The notes under the pieces were generated by a model. That model was given only the letters and a program-made list of their open reading frames with translations. It had not been told where the DNA came from and did no database searches. A DNA stretch of 64,000 bases from Mactromeris polynyma (Eukaryota > Mollusca > Bivalvia > Venerida > Mactridae), in assembly GCA_032209605.1 (NCBI GenBank), contig JASFXZ010000001.1, positions 25,114,619-25,178,618 of the forward strand, in the 5' to 3' direction. The position numbers were made by a program, and so were the translations under genes. Positions 55,301 through 64,000 of the stretch are shown here, piece after piece; positions within the stretch are counted from its first letter, which is position 1, and each line of letters opens with the position of its first letter.

Positions 55301-58300
55301 TTGCAGGGATACAATTTCAATTTGTGGGTTAGTTCACAATAAATTACCTTTTTTTTGAAATATGTCAACCGTTGCATAAAATCTGAAAAAAATATATTAT
55401 TTTATCTAGATCTATTTTGATATATTTAAAATGCATTTTCTTACTTAAATATCATATTTTAACAAAAGAGAGAGAATACGTAACTACAGGGAAAGCCACA
55501 AAACATAAGATACTAAAGGAGGTCAAACGGTACACATATTAAGGAACTGAGGCACAAGGAATGGCCCAGCAGACCACAAGGAATAACTAGGAGAATCAAA
55601 GTGGATAGTAAGGGAAGGGGAGGTGGGAATTAATGGATGGAAAAGATCACAGGACAAGTCAAGACAACAAGGCTCACGGGAACTACTGATTTGGAGTCCC
55701 GTGACTTCAGCCTTTGGATTGGGACTCCTATTTGCAATAAAATCCCTTTAACTTAGACAAGAGGGCACTGAATCGCTCACCTGAGAAACTAGTGTTTTAA
55801 TAAAAAGTATTTTGCAAGATTTGATCTTACTAACGCGCCGACATCAATTCACAAATATCAAAGTTAAAGTTTTTCTATTGATAACGGTCCTGTTAGATGT
55901 TTTTTCTGAAGTGTGGATTGATATGAGCTATTGCATTTTATTAATATTGATTGTGACGTTATGTTTGGTTCAACGCGCTGCTTTCATGAAATTAATAAAT
56001 TTGATATTGCAATAATATTCAAAATGTAACCAATAGTAAACATTTTGAAAATTAATAAAGTTTATATATGAAATTGAAACATGCACAGTTATAAAATTTG
56101 TTAAATGTATAGGCACTTCTCATTGAAATAGTTTCCAGAGGTGGGGGAGAGGGGTCCCAGGGTTTTCCACAGGCCCTTCAAGGATATCGCGACCATGGCT
56201 CCTCGGTAAGAAGGGATTCTGGGACTTAGGCGCCACAGCTGTGATATCCTTGAAAACTTGAAAAGCGCTTAAAAATCAACGCTAATGCGCCTTCAAATCC
56301 AAAAAAGTTTTCTCTGTTTGTGTTTTCAACATCCGTTTAGTGTCACTTGATCAGTTCATTCATACTGCAGTTAAAGGGATTATCTCACTCAATACGAAAT
56401 TGACAAAATAAAAATTAATAGTTTCAAAACTGAATTATTTTGTTCGCAATGTGCTTGTGGGAGTTAACCTATATTGCTGATCAAAATATCAGGGGCCATG
56501 ATTACGAACGGTCTCAAGTTTAAGTCTGTATTTCAGAGATCGGGCTCAGCAGTCTAATTCCAGACTCAGCTGAGTTTATCGAAAATGACATTATTTCGAA
56601 CAGTCTCTGACTCAAGCTCAACGTTGAGAATTCAGAATTCAAACACTTAAATGGCCTGGGGAAGGCTGTGGCGTTTTTGATTTTTACTTTTTGAAATATT
56701 ATTTTTATATTGTGGCAACGAAATTCCGGACCCGGATTCAATAAGTTTGTCAAATTCCCGCCTGTCAGGAATGGTCTTCTGTCTAAAGCCCTGTGTATGC
56801 CGGCCGCCCCCCGGGCGGGCAAAATATTGACAGGTGCATTACTGTAGGTAAAATACTTAATTTTGCTACAGTCTTACAAGAATCTTTCAGCATTTCAGGA
56901 TCTTCGATAGCTATTTGTCTTGTTAAGTTTTTATATCAAATTCTAAACAATCAAAGGTATACTAATAAAATTACAAAAACAGGAATTATTTTACCTTCTG
57001 ATTGGGAAAAATACAGCTGGCATTGGGAGATACTATTGGGAACTAAGAAAAGTGTTATTTATCGGTACCTCTTATAGGAGAAAAAAACGAATGTTCAAAA
57101 TGATAACTTGCTTTGTATGTCTAAATGTTGATGATTATTGTAGGTGCAGTGTGGTATCAGACAGTATGGCCGAACATTGTATACTTCCGGAGCACGTCTC
57201 AAGGAGATGTATTGGAATGATAAAACACTTGATGGGGAACCAGTAAGACCTACCTAGACATGTTTACAGTTATTTTTGTTCAGTTCATAATTTGGTAGTA
57301 ATTTTTACCATGTGTTAGTTGAGGCTCCATGTACGTAGTTGTCATTGTTGTGTCTGTCTGTAGTTTTTTTAACTCTGATAACATACAGGCTCTCCAGCGT
57401 TTCTGATTTTTTCCTAGTTTTCCAAAAAAGCTCCTAGTATTCCTACATTTTCATCATCAGAGTAGTATGTCGGATAAGGTCTACAAGTTGTTGAATGTCT
57501 TTTGGAGATTTTCTTGCAAAAGAAGATAAGAGGATGTTTAGTTGACAGGCTCCATTGCTGAAAGTGTGGTCTGGTATCACAACCTTTTCAGCTGATGACT
57601 GAAAAGGTTGGCCTATGCTTCAGTCATACCTACAAGTGACTGCAGAAACAAATAACCTGTCAACTAAAGGATTCAATTGCCTTAGAATATGGTAATTAAA
57701 TAGAAAACAGACTGTGAAGGTAATATTTTTCCTTTCAATAATTCCTATTTTTTCCTAGTTTTCTGTGACTTTCATTCCTAGTTGTCTCCTAGGTTTTTTT
57801 TATACTGCTGGAGAGCCTGCAACGTATTGAGACATTTCATAAGTGCCGAATGCCTGTATAAAATGATTTATTTAATTTGTGATGTGTACAAGTACATTAA
57901 TAGAAGAGGACTAATATAGGTTACATAAGTTATGTGAGATTGTTTACCACAATATTTTAAGTTAGGAATAGTTATAATATCAAAAACATGTAATACTTAA
58001 CTGTGCTGTATGAATGTGGCAATCAACACAATGATATATGTGAATCTTACCCCTGTATGCAATTAACCCCCTGAAAACACAGTGGCAAGTCTGGTTTTCT
58101 GAGAGATCCGGTTTTAGAGCATACTTTGCTAAGATTCTGCCTTCTTGAATGACTGTTGAATTTGCTGCATGTATATGCACTTGTACTAATGGTATGGTGT
58201 TTTCATATCCTATTTTAATTTCATTTTGTCTGCCTCTCTGTTGTTAAAGCTTTGTTCACTTATTCATTATACAATAGAATTGTAATTGAAACACAGAACA

Positions 58301-61300
58301 TAAAACGATGTTCAAGTAAATATATAGCTAGTTTAGTTCATGGAACAACAATATTCAGGCATATAAAACATTCAAAAATACATGTACATCACATACATAT
58401 GGCATCCAAAGAACAAACCTAAATCATATACATATCAAACACTTGACTTTGAGTATTATTTTTCAGCTATTTGACAAGATTCTTATTGCCAATCGAGGTG
58501 AGATTGCTTGCAGAGTCATTGATACATGTAGAAGACTTGGTATTAAGACAGTAGCTGTACATAGTGAGGCAGACTCCATGGCTGTAAGATATTGTCTTTT
58601 TGTTGTTAAAATTCTTATTTAATCGGCTCTTTGACAATATGTTTGCTAATAAGGTACCTTAACAATTCAACAATATATTGTTACAACATTTAATTACAAT
58701 TTTGATTGTGAAGCTATCTTGAGGCCTTAGAATGGTTGTCAAATGTGATACATATTGATTTTGAAGCTATCTTGAGGCCTTAGAATGGTTGTCAAATGTG
58801 ATACATATTGATTGTGAAGCTATCTTGAGGCCTTAGAATGGTTGTCAAATGTGATACATATTGATTGTGAAGCTATCTTGAGGCCTTAGAATGGTTGTCA
58901 AATGTGATACATATTGATTGTGAAGCTATCTTGAGGCCTTAGAATGGTTGTCAAATGTGATACATATTGATTGTGAAGCTATCTTGAGGCCTTAGAATGG
59001 TTGTCAAATGTGATACATATTGATTGTGAAGCTATCTTGAGGCCTTAGAATGGTTGTCAAATGTGATACATATTGATTGTGAAGCTATCTTGAGGCCTTA
59101 GAATGGTTGTCAAATGTGATACATATTGATTGTGAAGCTATCTTGAGGCCTTAGAATAGTTGTCAAATGTGATACATATTGATTGTGAAGCTATCTTGAG
59201 GCCTTATAATGGTTGTCAAATGGGATACATATTGATTGTGAAGCTATCTTGAGGCCTTATAATGGTTGTCAAATGTGATACATATTGATTGTGAAGCTAT
59301 CTTGAGGCCTTATAATGGTTGTCAAATGGGATACATATTTGAGCTGTTCCACAACAAAACCTGTATTAGTGACCCGAAATCCATTTTCAGGTTTTTGCAT
59401 TTTCTAACAGTATATTTTTCTGGTACTTTTCCTTTTATAGTGATTGAAATATTCAAAGTAAGCTACAAAATGACATCGCCCCATAAACACTTTATTCAAA
59501 TGTGCATTAATTTTTTAAAACCTTCTGTTCTTCAAATGGAAACAAACAAATTTCATAACACATATCAACATTTTCATGTTAATTCAATTCTATAAATCAA
59601 AATTATGCAACCAAAGACACTTCTGTTTGTGACGTCAAAATTTCATTTGGAAATAATAGATGTCGTAACCAATGTCACTAATACGGTATATAATATTCAA
59701 TTATTATGACAGTAAGAAACCATCTTGGTGATTAAGTGTTACATTAGTACAATATATAAGCTAGAAAGAATTATTAAATTTAAACATTGTGCATGGGTAC
59801 GCTACAAAGCTGAAAAATACCATAGTGACACATTTTCAGAAGTACCTGTGACTGAAAATGAAATATTTTGAGGTCAATGTAGGTCTGTCATTGATACAAT
59901 TGATATCGCTATATAAACGATTATTTTCTGTTGATAGATATTCGATACGCACTTAAAATATCTATATTACGGCGGGAAAGTATAGGAGAATGTGCCAAAG
60001 TGGCATAACATTGCTTTGTAGTCAGTCGCTTGTTAAACAGTGCTCTTATGGATAGCGCACCCAAATGTCAGCGATATACAAAAGTGCTAAGTTCGCTGAC
60101 ATATTTGGGATATTGCAATTAAATAGCAATGTATCAAACAGAAATATAAGACACACTTAACTGTCAGATATTTTACTATGTCTGTAATGTGTAATATTTG
60201 CTAGTAATAATATTCCCATATCGTTTCAATAGATGAGTTAATCCACCCCAGAACAGGCCTCAGAAGATATAAACAGATTTGGCAAATATTCATCAAAATT
60301 GTATTTGTAATTTCATTATGTAAAATGAGTAGTAAATGCCAAGCTGTTATGCGGACAAATGGCAGTCACACTTGATAACGATCATTGCTGTTAATCTGTG
60401 ACTTTTAATTTCTGTGTGGTGTTATGTAGTTTGTTTGATTTCAATGAATTGGCTGTATTTTGCACTGAAATTAAGTATACTCATTGCAGACACATTGAAC
60501 TTTCTGTATATTAAATTGCTATTTGATGTATTTATATTTAATTACAATATTCTAAATATATATCAGCGGAGTACTTTGGTTAAGTGTATATTTTCGGTGA
60601 AGTTAAAAATATGGATTAATTACTTAAAGGTCTTGTTATCATAAAAATACAAGTTGAACATTTAAATATGTAGAGCATACACACATAAACATACAGAAAA
60701 ATAGGAGTTTATAGTCTACTAAAGGAATTTAAAAATAGAATGGATATATATCATTAATATTTGTCTTTCGATATATCAATATTATCGATATCCAAAAATT
60801 TGAATCCCTAGGTCAATGTAAAATGTTTTCTAAACATTGAGTGGAGTAGAATGAGTCAGCTTATAGCCAATATACATTCATCTATACTGTATAAGTAGAT
60901 ATTTTTGTGAGTCAGAATGTTGGAGATTCACAAATTTCAGACATTTTATTGTTAGAAATGTTTGTGTATCACCAAAACAAATATCAATACATTTAATAGT
61001 CAAATGTGTAATAATGTACTTCTGTGAATATGGAAATGCATGCTATCTGATATTTGCACAAATTTCTGGAACTTGTAAAATTTGCAAACGTTTCTGCATC
61101 GTGAAATTTATTTCCTATACAGTATGCAGGCTGTTAAATGGCCCTTCTTTTCCTTACTTTTTTTCTTTCTCCCTTCCTTTTTATACGCCCGTTTGAAAAA
61201 CGGGACATATTATGGGAACACCCGTGGCGGGCGGCATCCACATGTTGTCTGCTCTCTAAGTCAAAGAGTTTTCATCTGATCTTTACTTTGTGAAAATGTT

Positions 61301-63098
61301 TGTGTGCATAATATCTCGGCCAAGTTCGTTTACCAGCAATATCGCCCCAGGCACTTCTGAATTATGGCCCTTGAATCACCAAAATTGGCCAAATTAGCCT
61401 TGTCCGCTCTCTAAGTCAAAGAGTTTTCATCCGATCTTTACCAAACTTAGTGAAAAGGTTTGTGGGCAAAATATCTCGGCCAAGTTCAATAACCAGCAAC
61501 ATCGCCCCAGGCACTTCTGAATTATGGCCCTTGAATTATCCAAAATTGGCCAAAATAGCCTTGTCCGCTCTCTAAGTCCAACAGTTTTCATCTGATCTTC
61601 ACCTAACTTGGTGAAAATGTTTGTACACATAATATCTCGGCCAAGTTCGATAACCAGTCATATTGCTCATTACCCTTTGGTTTTAGAAATTACCTAAAAT
61701 TTGTCTTGTTTTAACTCTGACTTATGGCGGGCGTATTTTGTGACAGTTTGGCACTCTTGTCTCTCTTTTCCTTGAAAATGCCCTAGTAACCCTACTTATT
61801 TTTAAATCTGAGGCGTTAACTCATAATATTTATTTCACCTGCATGAAGTGCAGAGGTCTAATCATGAAGTATGTACTGTAAGGTGAATTATTAATATGTC
61901 TGATTCTCCAAAGGTAAGAAAACATCCCTACTAGCTCTACTTTCAATCAGTAAAATCTCTATATTTGTCCTACTTTGTCCCTACTTTAAAAAAAAGCTCT
62001 ATATTTTCAATATTTAACAAAAAAAGGTGACTTGACATTTTGAGTATGTATTATTATTTGACAAAGTATGAAGTAGATCTAAATAGAGCTTTGCCCACCA
62101 GGTACACACCAGAATGGCAGATGAGAAAGTTTGTATTGGTCCAGCACCTACAAGTCAGAGTTATCTAGTCATGGAAAATATACTCAGGGCTGTCAAAGAC
62201 ACAGGAGCTCAAGCAGTATGTAAATATTTAAAATATATGTTTTGATAAAATATGAAAGCAGTAGGACCTCGTTTATTTGACAACCTTCATATGAAATAAA
62301 GCTCCGGTCCCAATGTATCTTCGAAGGCATGTCAAATCGAAATGGGCTATTCAAATATTCAAAACTATGTATTATTTGAAATTAAGTTTCAGACCCGATG
62401 AATTTGAATGAACGAGGTCGGACTGTAGCTGACTGTATAGATGAGGGAATATGAAATTACATGTCTATATTATCTTTGATTCAGACCTACAGATGAAAAT
62501 CTTCCATGTTTTTGATCTCTATTATAAGCCTTTAGTGACCAACCATTTCCTGAAAACAGCACTTTTTAATGGATAGCTGATACATGTACATCATATATTG
62601 TAGATCATTCAGATTTTCATTTTTTTGTAGTACATGTAGTCTTATTTAGCAAATTGTTATATTGCAAAATAATTACAAAGGTGGGAATTTAGTGAGACTG
62701 TCTATTGTCTCTTTCCGTTCAACCTACCCTCCATTTGCAAATAATAGTAAAAATAAACAATTGTTAGATAATACCTACATTGTATATATAATTTACAATA
62801 TATCCTGTAGTATATGTTGTTACTACATTGTATATATAATGTACAATATATCCTGTAGTATATGTTGTTACTACATTGTATATATAATGTACAATATATC
62901 CTGTAGTATATGTTGTTACTACATTGTATATATAATGTACAATATATCCTACAGTATATGTTGTTATTATTAAAGGTGTAATTATATCAGGTATTGTACT
63001 GAGGTAAAAGTAAATGACTTCAAATGTTTGTGTCTTTCAGGTCCATCCAGGTTATGGATTTTTGTCAGAAAATACAGTTTTTGCAGCAAAACTGGTTG
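52275..63098 (+). CDS. PCCA: PCCA, propionyl-CoA carboxylase alpha (5 exons, 3' end outside)
   Basis: PCCA is the biotin-containing subunit of mitochondrial propionyl-CoA carboxylase. Its biotin carboxylase domain uses ATP and bicarbonate to carboxylate biotin for conversion of propionyl-CoA to methylmalonyl-CoA. Five exons are seen: 52275-52355, 57165-57242, 58467-58583, 62102-62215 and 63041-63098. All have GT-AG borders and junctions in phase 0, except the last donor. The product starts with a presequence rich in Ala, Leu and Arg with no acidic residue ([20 protein letters not shown]), then [49 protein letters not shown] and [12 protein letters not shown]. The MADE-VC-GPAPTS-SYL string fits PCCA better than MCCC1 or pyruvate carboxylase. 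ATP-grasp, carboxyltransferase-linker and biotinyl (AMKM) parts lie beyond the right edge. Confidence 0.92.
52360..54480. other. PCCA intron 1, first part, no other gene
   Basis: Nothing recognised on either strand; ORFs are at most 88 residues without motifs. Confidence 0.5.
54555..54720. repeat. G-rich repeat with an inverted partner at 56795-56850
   Basis: CACCTGTCATTATTTTGCCC followed by GCCCGGGGGAGGGGGG (G-run at 54591-54604). At 56806-56841 GCCCCCCGGGCGGGC is followed by AAAATATTGACAGGTGCAT, the same module in reverse. Two TCTAAATCCCCACCCT units follow on the right of the first. Confidence 0.65.
54824..54896 (+). repeat. tRNA-like head of a SINE
   Basis: A box TAGCTCAGTCGG (54831-54842) and B box GGTTCGAATCC (54876-54886) are both perfect. 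The TCTTTTTTTC at 54901 would stop RNA polymerase III. The T arm pairs in four of five positions, but the acceptor stem (GGCCGGC against TATGGGT) does not pair, so this is a tRNA-derived SINE head or pseudogene, not a working tRNA. The minus-strand ORF over it contains GIRTQDLPF, a common shadow of the B box in SINEs. Confidence 0.75.
55462..55680 (+). repeat. Dispersed repeat family, fragment C
   Basis: AGAGAGAATACGTAACTACA, AAAGGAGGTCAAACGGTAC and GGCCCAGCAGACCACAAGG blocks are shared with 27082-27235 and, reversed, with 28195-28640. It ends before a GGAACTACTGATTTGGAGTC segment that is inverted at about 55710 (GACTTCAGCC..., weak). Confidence 0.7.
55756..55795 (+). repeat. Left-end fragment of the 12.1-kb repeat family
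   Basis: GACAAGAGGGCACTGAATCG then CTCACCTGAG corresponds to the left end at 12123-12160. No continuation was recognised. Confidence 0.6.
56187..56256. repeat. Short inverted repeat
   Basis: TTCAAGGATATCGC and GTGATATCCTTGAA face each other across about 40 bp that contain GACCATGGCTCCTCGG. Confidence 0.6.
57165..57242 (+). CDS. PCCA: PCCA exon 2
   Basis: The exon is 78 nt between ATCAGACAG and GTAAGA, phase 0 on both sides. It encodes [20 protein letters not shown] then TLDGEP, which precedes LFDKIL in the next exon. Invertebrate PCCA proteins have a (Y/W)(D/N)..(E/D)KT(L/F) stretch just before FDKIL. The overlapping 64-residue ORF is a shadow in another frame. Confidence 0.78.
57386..57819. 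mobile_element. 434-bp MITE-like element
   Basis: Terminal inverted repeats CAGGCTCTCCAGC and GCTGGAGAGCCTG (right end as read on plus) enclose paired TTTTTCCTAGTTTTC blocks. A nested inverted repeat lies inside at 57539-57670 (TTTAGTTGACAGG / CCTGTCAACTAAA), with a central hairpin CAACCTTTTCAG/CTGAAAAGGTTG at 57580-57610. No clear target duplication (ATAACATA against CAACGTAT). CAGG termini suggest a hAT-type MITE. Confidence 0.7.
58467..58583 (+). CDS. PCCA: PCCA exon 3: biotin carboxylase N-terminus
   Basis: The exon is 117 nt after TTATTTTTCAG and before GTAAGA. It encodes [39 protein letters not shown]. The [12 protein letters not shown] block starts the N-terminal lobe of all biotin carboxylases. 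Phase 0 on both sides. Confidence 0.96.
58708..59337. repeat. 53-bp minisatellite in a PCCA intron
   Basis: About 12 copies with blocks ATTGATTGTGAAGCTATCTT, GAGGCCTTAGAATGG, TTGTCAAATGTGATACAT. The last three or four carry GCCTTATAATGG and some AAATGGGATAC, so variants spread at the right end. Confidence 0.95.
59340..61185. other. PCCA intron, no other gene
   Basis: Open frames of up to 109 residues (59266-59595, partly satellite) lack motifs. Nothing else was recognised. Confidence 0.5.
61186..61745. mobile_element. Dispersed element with ATACGCCCG ends and internal units
   Basis: It begins ATACGCCCGTTTGAAAAACG and ends TTATGGCGGGCGTATTTTGT, so ATACGCCCG/CGGGCGTAT form short inverted ends. 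Internally about 170-bp units repeat (GTCCGCTCTCTAAGTC, AGAGTTTTCATC, AATATCTCGGCCAAGTTC, CGCCCCAGGCACTTCTGAAT). No transposase is present; a non-autonomous element. Confidence 0.75.
62102..62215 (+). CDS. PCCA: PCCA exon 4
   Basis: The exon is 114 nt after TTGCCCACCAG and before GTATGT. It encodes [38 protein letters not shown], the MADExVxIG segment of biotin carboxylases. The following exon supplies VHPGYGF. Phase 0. Confidence 0.95.
62772..62965. repeat. 48-bp minisatellite
   Basis: About four copies of TACTACATTGTATATATAAT, GTACAATATATCCTGTAG, TATATGTTGT. The 16-residue repeat in the overlapping ORF ([16 protein letters not shown]) is an artefact of the 48-bp period. Confidence 0.92.
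63041..63098 (+). CDS. PCCA: PCCA exon 5: [10 protein letters not shown]
   Basis: After [29 protein letters not shown] plus G, then donor GTAAAA (chosen over the weaker GTTGGT four bases earlier). [10 protein letters not shown] is the glycine-rich turn of biotin carboxylases. Confidence 0.93.
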
Positions 63099-63189
63099 GT
63101 AAAATGATATCAAGACACCATCGCATCTAATTGATAGATATTAAAATTTAGTACCAGTATATAATTTGATTGAATCTGGGGGAGAAGAG

Positions 63190-64000
63190 TACAAGTCACA
63201 GTTGAATGTTGATTGTCTATGTAGGGTACACTTCACAGTTGCATGTTGATTGTCTATTAAGAGTACAATTCACAGTTGAATATTGGTTGTCTATTAAGGG
63301 TACACTTCACAGTTGAATATTGATTGTCTATGAAGGGTACACTTCACAGTTGAATATTGATTGTCTATTAAGGGTACACTTCACAGTTGAATATTGATTG
63401 TCTATTAAGGGTACACTTCACAGTTGAATGTTGATTGTCTATTAAGGGTGCACTTCACAGTTGAATATTGATTGTCTATTAAGGGTACACTTCACAGTTG
63501 AATATTGATTGTCTATGAAGGGTACACTTCACAGTTGAATATTGATTGTCTATTAAGGGTACACTTCACAGTTGAATGTTGAGTGTCTATTTAGGGTAGG
63601 GTTCACTTCACAGGTGAATATTGATTGTCTATTAAGGCTACACTTCACAGTTGAATATTGATTGTCTATGTAGGGTACACTTCACAGTTGAATATTGATT
63701 GTCTATTAAGGGTACACTTCACAGTTGAATGTTGAGTGTCTATTAAGGGTTCACTTCACAGTTGAATATTGATTGTCTATGTAGGGTACACTTCACAGTT
63801 GAATATTGAGTGTCTATTAAGGGTAGGGTTCACTTCACAGGTGAATATTGATTGTCTATTAAGGGTACACTTCACAGTTGAATATTGATTGTCTATTAAG
63901 GGTACACTTCACAGTTGAATGTTGAGTGTCTATTTAGGGTAGGGTTCACTTCACAGGTGAATATTGATTGTCTATTAAGGGTACACTTCACAGTTGAATG
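63190..64000. repeat. 37-bp minisatellite reaching the right edge
   Basis: About 22 copies of ATTGATTGTCTATTAAGG then GTACACTTCACAGTTGAAT. Variants: TATGTAGG/TATGAAGG, GTTGAGTG, and a longer unit with GGTAGGGTTCACTTCACAGG that recurs at about 63595, 63825 and 63942. This indicates a higher-order period of about 115-230 bp. The array continues past the edge. Confidence 0.95.

Noticed and set aside
62662..62973. 103-residue ORF with [16 protein letters not shown] repeats
   Set aside because: It is the 48-bp array read through.

Overview
The window looks like nuclear DNA of an invertebrate animal, most likely a bivalve mollusc or close lophotrochozoan. It is AT-rich, genes are split into small exons with GT-AG introns, minisatellites are abundant, and many DNA-transposon relics are present. 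The species is not identifiable from sequence alone; bivalve is an inference from the general character of the dispersed repeats.

Two genes are recognised with confidence. UXS1 (UDP-glucuronate decarboxylase, minus strand) has four exons between 1787 and 6992, with matching intron phases, and continues past the left edge. PCCA (propionyl-CoA carboxylase alpha subunit, plus strand) has five exons between 52275 and 63098, starting with a mitochondrial presequence, and continues past the right edge. Weaker gene evidence: a two-exon C-terminus of an OB-fold-like protein (46083-47754, minus); exons of an uncharacterised DNCSGQNKN-type family (34684-37147, minus); a possible CaRF-like exon (32617-32727, minus); a plus-strand terminal exon (30083-30259); a short 56-residue ORF (40702-40872, minus); an Ig-like/membrane terminal exon (41520-41703, minus); and some exon-like fragments.

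Layout: 1-7 kb is UXS1, with a 51-bp array and a 32-34-bp array in its introns. 7-14 kb is dispersed repeat, a pogo-type deletion derivative, a 43-bp array and a nested Tc1-like relic. 15.2-19.6 kb is a degenerate coding-like segment that runs into a 42/41-bp array open in several frames on both strands. 22.5-25.7 kb is a duplicated 0.85-kb unit with THAP-domain relics. 26-30 kb holds LINE fragments and a perfect-register 1.1-kb foldback element with an 8-bp target duplication. 32-42 kb holds scattered exons and a 2.7-kb element with Tigger-type ends. 43-49 kb is mostly empty apart from the OB-fold-like gene. 49.9-51.9 kb is a 188-bp satellite just upstream of PCCA. PCCA introns then hold a tRNA-like SINE, other repeats and three more tandem arrays (53, 48 and 37 bp).

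The most unusual signal is a set of tiny palindromes (23-38 nt) shaped CAnnGACC...GGTCnnTG, each between 6-bp direct repeats (23886, 24540, 36785, 39752). One sits in one copy of the duplicated 0.85-kb unit and is absent from the other, so it is a resolved insertion. They look like mobile elements reduced to two abutted inverted repeats. The recognised genes are unrelated housekeeping functions (Golgi nucleotide-sugar synthesis and mitochondrial propionate breakdown) and do not form a pathway.
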